Shown here: piece after piece, positions 58,714-64,000 of the stretch
Position numbering within the stretch: position 1 is the first letter of the stretch
Layout of the letters: each line of letters starts with the position of its first letter
Origin: Pseudomonas entomophila
GTDB lineage: Bacteria; Pseudomonadota; Gammaproteobacteria; Pseudomonadales; Pseudomonadaceae
NCBI RefSeq assembly: GCF_013523165.1
Contig: NZ_JAAMQI010000013.1
Span: 1-64,000, forward strand
Direction of reading: 5' to 3'
Length of the DNA stretch: 64,000 nt
Notes under the pieces: generated by a model
What the model was told of the DNA's origin: nothing
Database searches by the model: none
The model's input: only the letters and a program-made list of their open reading frames with translations
Made by a program: the position numbers and the translations under genes

Positions 58714-59277
58714 TCATCGGGGCATCAGGGGCCAGCGCTGTTGCAGCGCCAGGTTCAAGGCCAGCACGTTGACCACCGGCGGGCCGACCCACGGCGTGCG
58801 TACCTGCTGGCGCACCCAGGTGTCCAGTACGGCGGCGTCCAGGCCACGGCTGACGGCGATGCGCTTAACCTGCCACAACGCCGCGTCGGGCGGAAGGTCC
58901 GGGTCCAGGCCGCTGCCGGAGGTGGTCAGCAGCGCCAGCGGCACCGGCCCCTGGCCCTGCCCGATCAGCTGCCCGGCCTGCGCCTGCAGACGCTGGTGCA
59001 GCGCGGGGTGGGTGCTCGCCAGGTTGCTGGCGGCGCTGGCGACCGTGGCGAAGGCACCCGCCGAGGGCCGCGGGTGAAACCAGGCATCGCCCGTGAACGC
59101 CTGGGCGATCAGTGTCGAGCCCAGCACCTGGCCGTGAAGGTCGCGTACCAGGCTGCCCTGGGCCTGCTCGGGGAAGGCGAAACGCCCGATGGTGCCGACC
59201 AGCAGCGGGTAGGCGACCCCGGTCAGCAGGGCCAGCGCGGCCAGAAGGCAGACGGCAGGACGCAGTACGGTGTTCAT
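58714..59277 (-). CDS. kdpC: K+-transporting ATPase subunit KdpC
   Basis: This 187-residue subunit has one N-terminal membrane helix ([16 protein letters not shown]) and a periplasmic domain with [46 protein letters not shown] and [11 protein letters not shown]. KdpC stabilises the complex. It starts 10 bases after kdpB and ends 12 bases before kdpD. Confidence 0.97.
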   Translation of the reverse strand: MNTVLRPAVCLLAALALLTGVAYPLLVGTIGRFAFPEQAQGSLVRDLHGQVLGSTLIAQAFTGDAWFHPRPSAGAFATVASAASNLASTHPALHQRLQAQAGQLIGQGQGPVPLALLTTSGSGLDPDLPPDAALWQVKRIAVSRGLDAAVLDTWVRQQVRTPWVGPPVVNVLALNLALQQRWPLMPR

Positions 59278-59287
59278 GGGACGTTCC

Positions 59288-61348
59288 TCAAACCAGGTGA
59301 AGGGCAGTCAGCGCCAGGTCGATCAGCTTGATGCCGGCGAACGGCACCAGCAGCCCGCCCACGCCATAGATCAGCAGGTTGCGCCGTAGCAGGTCGTTAG
59401 CGCAGCGCGCCTGCAGCCGCACGCCGCGTAGCGCCAGGGGGATCAGTGCGATGATGATCAGGGCGTTGAAGATGATCGCCGACAGGATCGCGCTCTGCGG
59501 GCTGTGCAGGCGCATGACGTTGAGCACGTCCAGCTGCGGGTAGAGGCTGGCGAACAAGGCTGGCAGGAGGGCGAAGTACTTGGCCACGTCGTTGGCCACC
59601 GAAAAGGTGGTCAGTGCACCGCGGGTCATCAGCAGCTCCTTGCCGATGCGCACCACGTCGAGCAGCTTGGTCGGGTCGCTGTCCAGGTCGACCATGTTGG
59701 CGGCCTCGCGCGCCGCCTGGGTGCCTTCGTTCATCGCCATGCCGACGTCGGCCTGGGCCAGCGCTGGCGCATCGTTGGCGCCGTCACCGCACATGGCGAC
59801 CAGCCGCCCCTGGCCTTGCTCCTGGCGGATGCGTTCGAGCTTCTTCTGCGGCGTGGCTTCGGCGATCACATCGTCGACCCCGGCCTGGGCGGCGATGGCG
59901 GCAGCGGTCAGCGGGTTGTCGCCGGTCACCATCACCGTGCGGATGCCCATCTGCCGCAAGGCCTCGAACCGTTCGCGGATGCCCGGCTTGACCACGTCGG
60001 TCAGCTCGATGGCGCCGATCAGCCGGTCGTCGCACGCCAGCAGCAAGGGCGTGCCCCCGGCCTGGGCGATCCGCCCGACCTCACGCGCCAGGCTGTCCGG
60101 CACGTCGGCTCGGGTGCTGCCCAGGTACGCCAGCAGCGCGTCCACCGCCCCTTTGCGGTAGCGATGGCCGGCCAGGTCCAGGCCGGACAGGCGCGTCTCG
60201 GCACTGAACGGTATCGGCGTGGCGCCTTGCGGCTGCGGATACCCCGCCACGCCCAGCTGTTCCACGTAGCTCACCACCGACCGGCCTTCGGCCGTGGTGT
60301 CGCCCAGCGAGGCCAGCAAGGCGGCGTCGGCCAGCTCGGCCTTGCTGATTGACGGCGCCGCATACAACCCGGTGCAACGACGGTTGCCGAAGGTGATGGT
60401 GCCGGTCTTGTCCAGCAGCAGCACGTGCACGTCACCGGCCGCCTCCACCGCACGCCCGGACTTGGCGATCACATTGAGGCGCACCAGGCGGTCCATGCCG
60501 GCGATGCCGATGGCCGACAGCAGGCCACCGATGGTGGTCGGGATCAGGGTGACCAGCAGCGCCACCAGGAACAGCAGCGGCAACGCGCCCCCGGCGAAGG
60601 CGGCGAACGGCTGCAAGGTCACCACCACCAGCAGGAAGATCAGCGTCAACCCGATCAGCAGGATGTCCAAGGCGGTTTCGTTGGGGGTCTTCTGCCGACG
60701 GGCGCCTTCGACCAGGGCGATCATGCGGTCGAGGGTGGACTCGCCCGGGTTCGCGGTGATGCGCACCAGCAGCCAGTCGGACACCAGCCGGGTGTTGCCG
60801 GTGACTGCACAACGGTCGCCTCCGGACTCGCGAATCACCGGCGCCGACTCCCCGGTGATGGCCGCCTCGTCGACGGCAGCGATGCCTTCGAGCACGTCGC
60901 CATCGCCGGGGATCAGCTCACCGGCTTCGACCCGTACCACGTCGCCCTGACGCAGTGTGGTCGCCGAGACCGATTCGAAGGTCCCCTGGGCCGTGCGGCG
61001 GCGGGCCTGCAGGTCGACACTGCCCGCCCGCAGGCTGTCGGCGCGTGCCTTGCCCCGGCCTTCGGCCAGGGCTTCGGCGAAGTTGGCGAACAACACGGTG
61101 AACCACAGCCACGCCGCGATCTGTACGCCGACCGACACCGGCACGGCGTCGTTGGGCAGCAGGCACAGCAGCGTGGCGAACAGCGCCGTCGCCGCGACCA
61201 CCAGCATCACGGGCGAACGCCGTAACTGGCGAGGGTCGAGCTTGACGAACGCTTGCCACAATGCCGGACGCCACAGCGCCGACAGTCGCGTCCGGGCCAC
61301 GGGCGCGACGGGCGCGCCCTCACGGGTAGGTTCTACAGGCAGGTTCAT
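59288..61348 (-). CDS. kdpB: K+-transporting P-type ATPase subunit KdpB
   Basis: This 686-residue P-type ATPase has the phosphorylated Asp313 in [15 protein letters not shown], the actuator TGES in [16 protein letters not shown], and the hinge [30 protein letters not shown]. About seven membrane helices are present. ATG 61348 with the family-like N-terminus; a far longer open frame upstream is a shadow of kdpA. Eight bases separate it from kdpA. Confidence 0.98.
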   Translation of the reverse strand: MNLPVEPTREGAPVAPVARTRLSALWRPALWQAFVKLDPRQLRRSPVMLVVAATALFATLLCLLPNDAVPVSVGVQIAAWLWFTVLFANFAEALAEGRGKARADSLRAGSVDLQARRRTAQGTFESVSATTLRQGDVVRVEAGELIPGDGDVLEGIAAVDEAAITGESAPVIRESGGDRCAVTGNTRLVSDWLLVRITANPGESTLDRMIALVEGARRQKTPNETALDILLIGLTLIFLLVVVTLQPFAAFAGGALPLLFLVALLVTLIPTTIGGLLSAIGIAGMDRLVRLNVIAKSGRAVEAAGDVHVLLLDKTGTITFGNRRCTGLYAAPSISKAELADAALLASLGDTTAEGRSVVSYVEQLGVAGYPQPQGATPIPFSAETRLSGLDLAGHRYRKGAVDALLAYLGSTRADVPDSLAREVGRIAQAGGTPLLLACDDRLIGAIELTDVVKPGIRERFEALRQMGIRTVMVTGDNPLTAAAIAAQAGVDDVIAEATPQKKLERIRQEQGQGRLVAMCGDGANDAPALAQADVGMAMNEGTQAAREAANMVDLDSDPTKLLDVVRIGKELLMTRGALTTFSVANDVAKYFALLPALFASLYPQLDVLNVMRLHSPQSAILSAIIFNALIIIALIPLALRGVRLQARCANDLLRRNLLIYGVGGLLVPFAGIKLIDLALTALHLV

Positions 61349-61356
61349 GGCAGTCC

Positions 61357-63051
61357 TCAACGCGCGACGCTCAGGTGATCGGCCACCGGCCCCAGGGCCA
61401 GGGTCGGTAGGAAAGTCAGGCCGCCGACCACCAGTACGGTGACCGTCAGCAGCACCACGAACAGCAGCCCATGGGTCGGGAACGTGTCCTGGCCGGCCGG
61501 CGCGGCGTTCTTCGCCGCCAGACTGCCCGCCAGGGCCAGTACGGGCAGGAGGTAACCGAAGCGGCCGATGAGCATCGCCAGGCCCAACAGCAGGTTGTGC
61601 AGCGTGCTGCTGGCGTTGAAGCCGGCGAAGGCCGACCCATTGTTGGCCGTGGCCGAGGTGTAGGCGTAGAGCAGTTCGCTGAAGCCGTGCGGCCCCGGGT
61701 TGGTCAGGGCCGCGTCGATGCCGGGCAGGCTGGCGGCGATGGCGCCCAGCACCAGCACACCGACCGGCATCACCAGCAAGGTCGCCACCAGCAGCTTGAC
61801 CTCGTGGGCGCCGAGCTTCTTGCCCAGGTACTCGGGCGTGCGGCCGATCATCAGGCCGGCCAGGAACACAGTGATCAGCACGAACAGCAACATGCCGTAG
61901 AGCCCGGCGCCGACGCCGCCGAAGACCACCTCGCCAAGCATCATGTTGACCATCGCCACCAGGCCGGTCAGCGGGTTCAGGCTGTCGTGCATGCCATTGA
62001 CCGAACCATTGGACGCGGCCGTAGTGACCACCGCCCACAGGCTCGTGGCCAGGCTGCCGAAGCGGGCCTCCTTGCCCTCCAGCGGCGCGGCGGCCTGGAT
62101 CAGGCTGGGGTCGAGTCCGGTCAGCGGTTGCGTCTCCGCCCACAACGCCACGCCGCCACCGAGGCACAGCAGCACCCCCATGGTGGCGAAGATCGCCCGG
62201 CTCTGGCGCAGGTCCTTGACGTAGTGGCCGAAGGTGAACACCAGTGCCGCCGGGATCAACAGGATCGCTACCAGCTCGAACAGGTTGCTCCAGGCCGTCG
62301 GGTTTTCGAAGGGGTGGGCCGAGTTGGTCCCGAAGAACCCGCCGCCGTTGGTGCCCAGCTGCTTGATCGCCACCTGGCTGGCGGCGGGCCCCATCGGCAG
62401 GTGCTGCACGGTGCCTTGCAGGGTATGGGCCTCGACATAGGGGGCCAGGTTCTGTGGCACGCCTTGCCACAGCAGCAGTACGGCCAGCAGCAGGCTCAGC
62501 GGCAGCAGCCCGTACAGCGTGGCGCGGGTCAGGTCCGCCCAGGCGTTGCCCACGGTACTCGCCGAGCGACGGGCGATGCCCCGGCACAGCGCCACCAGCA
62601 CGCACAGCCCGGTGGCGGCGCTGACGAAGTTCTGCACCCCCAGCCCGAGCGCCTGGCTCAGGTAGCTCAGCGACGCCTCGCCACTGTAGGCCTGCCAGTT
62701 GGTGTTGGTGACGAAGCTGACCGCGGTGTTGAACGCCAGCGCCGCGTCCAGGCCCGGCAGGCCTTGCGGGTTGAGCGGCAGCAGGCCCTGCAGCATGAGC
62801 AGGCCGAACAGTGCCACGAAACCGGCCAGGTTGAACGCCAGCAAGGCCAGGGCATAGCGCTGCCAGCGCTGCTCCTGCTGCGCATCGACGCCCGCCAGCC
62901 GGTAGCAGCCGTGCTCGAGCGGCGCCAGCACCGGGTGCAGCCAGGTACGCTGGCCTTCCATGACCCGGTAGTAGAAACGGCCCAGCCAGGGCGCCGGCAG
63001 GATCACCAGCACCAGGAACAGGCCGATCAAGAGGATTTCATGACTGTGCAT
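61357..63051 (-). CDS. kdpA: K+-transporting ATPase subunit KdpA
   Basis: This 564-residue channel-like subunit has about ten membrane helices and the four K+ filter-like loops of the family: [56 protein letters not shown] and [14 protein letters not shown]. It selects and passes K+. It starts three bases after kdpF. Confidence 0.98.
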   Translation of the reverse strand: MHSHEILLIGLFLVLVILPAPWLGRFYYRVMEGQRTWLHPVLAPLEHGCYRLAGVDAQQEQRWQRYALALLAFNLAGFVALFGLLMLQGLLPLNPQGLPGLDAALAFNTAVSFVTNTNWQAYSGEASLSYLSQALGLGVQNFVSAATGLCVLVALCRGIARRSASTVGNAWADLTRATLYGLLPLSLLLAVLLLWQGVPQNLAPYVEAHTLQGTVQHLPMGPAASQVAIKQLGTNGGGFFGTNSAHPFENPTAWSNLFELVAILLIPAALVFTFGHYVKDLRQSRAIFATMGVLLCLGGGVALWAETQPLTGLDPSLIQAAAPLEGKEARFGSLATSLWAVVTTAASNGSVNGMHDSLNPLTGLVAMVNMMLGEVVFGGVGAGLYGMLLFVLITVFLAGLMIGRTPEYLGKKLGAHEVKLLVATLLVMPVGVLVLGAIAASLPGIDAALTNPGPHGFSELLYAYTSATANNGSAFAGFNASSTLHNLLLGLAMLIGRFGYLLPVLALAGSLAAKNAAPAGQDTFPTHGLLFVVLLTVTVLVVGGLTFLPTLALGPVADHLSVAR

Positions 63052-63054
63052 GGC

Positions 63055-63144
63055 TCACGTCCGGTCGGCGCGCAGCAGCGCGATCACGAGGTAGATGAAC
63101 AGGGCCGTGGCGGCCAGCAGGGACAAGATTTCGACGGGGCCCAT
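63055..63144 (-). CDS. kdpF: K+-transporting ATPase subunit KdpF
   Basis: This 29-residue single-span membrane peptide (MGPVEILSLLAATALFIYLV followed by IALLRADRT) is the usual KdpF, which stabilises KdpABC. CAGGAG lies seven bases before ATG 63144. It heads the kdp operon. Confidence 0.93.
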   Translation of the reverse strand: MGPVEILSLLAATALFIYLVIALLRADRT

Positions 63145-63190
63145 GGGGTGCTCCTGACAGGGCGAGGGACAGGCCTGGAGTATTCGGGCG

Positions 63191-63246
63191 AGGGGCGTAA
63201 AGGATCGATTGCCAGGCAAGGGCGTGGCCGTAAAATTTTCGTAACG
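63191..63246 (-). promoter_or_regulatory. Candidate kdp control region
   Basis: On the minus strand TTTTACGGCC (from 63235) and TTTACGCCCC (from 63201) form two similar sites about 34 bases apart, the second running into CTCGCCCG and then AATACT, a weak -10. The pattern recalls the E. coli KdpE site (TTTACACCCCGCCCG). An AT-rich AAAATTTT lies in the first site. It is about 50-90 bases upstream of kdpF. Confidence 0.4.
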
Positions 63247-63312
63247 AGGCCAGGTCGGGCATCTGCCCCGGGAGGCCTGGCATTTGCAATCCACGGCGTT
63301 TTACGCGAGCGT

Positions 63313-63344
63313 GCCCGTCGCACGGCAATGAATGCCGTGCGGGC
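63313..63344. other. Hairpin between kdpF and the hydrolase gene
   Basis: GCACGGCA (63320-63327) and TGCCGTGC (63333-63340) flank ATGAA; GCCC and GGGC can extend the stem past a small bulge. It lies 37 bases before the hydrolase ATG. There is no T-run. It may be an operator or a 5' leader hairpin. Confidence 0.4.
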
Positions 63345-63368
63345 GTTGGCGTTTCTTCACCCCCATGA

Positions 63369-64000
<632 letters not shown>

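Overview
The window is an ordinary chromosomal stretch of a high-GC gammaproteobacterium. Gene order and protein sequences place it in Pseudomonas, most likely the P. putida group. The order hemL / ybeZ-ybeY-corC-lnt / leuS-lptE-holA / lipA-lipB / dacA / rlpA-mltB-rodA-mrdA-rlmH-rsfS-nadD-proA is typical of that group, and the gene-free gaps carry the REP palindromes known from it. I see no rRNA, tRNA, CRISPR array, insertion sequence, prophage or integrase.

Layout: 1-9.8 kb holds a secreted DUF6515 protein, an Lrp/AsnC regulator, RluE, AMP nucleosidase, an AidB-type acyl-CoA dehydrogenase, ThiD-ThiE, HemL, a Sel1-repeat protein and a DUF1820 protein. 9.9-19.6 kb is the ybeZ-ybeY-corC-lnt operon and the leuS-lptE-holA operon, with a YdcF-like protein and a small protein on the opposite strand. 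19.9-22.5 kb has a 53-residue arfA with a hairpin built into its coding region, a lytic transglycosylase and an LD-carboxypeptidase. 22.8-34.2 kb is one long minus-strand block: lipoate synthesis and attachment, DUF493, PBP5-type DacA, then cell elongation (RlpA, MltB, RodA, PBP2), RlmH, RsfS, NadD and ProA.

34.9-44 kb has a 3-methyladenine glycosylase, a DedA-PAP2 fusion, a LON-domain protein, an LrgA/LrgB pair, a lipoprotein joining eleven MORN repeats to a C13-type cysteine peptidase domain, a small NAD(P)-binding protein, and mpl-ubiX-yceK with overlapping ends. 44.1-51.7 kb is an ethanolamine catabolism cluster without a microcompartment: a sigma-54 activator divergent from an aldehyde dehydrogenase, an ethanolamine permease and EutBC, with two sigma-54 promoters and a 28-bp near-palindrome in the control region. 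52-55.2 kb has a DedA protein, MtfA, inorganic pyrophosphatase and an S24-like regulator lacking its catalytic dyad. 55.3-63.2 kb is the complete potassium system kdpFABC-DE. The window ends inside a secreted alpha/beta hydrolase.

The most notable points are the MORN/C13 lipoprotein, the near-palindrome and sigma-54 promoters of the ethanolamine regulon, the hairpin inside arfA, a candidate small RNA at about 1.1-1.35 kb, mutually exclusive stems ahead of ybeZ where miaB would be expected, and several REPINs sharing conserved spacers, including a chimera of two REP families. Nothing here looks like a wholly unknown multi-gene system.
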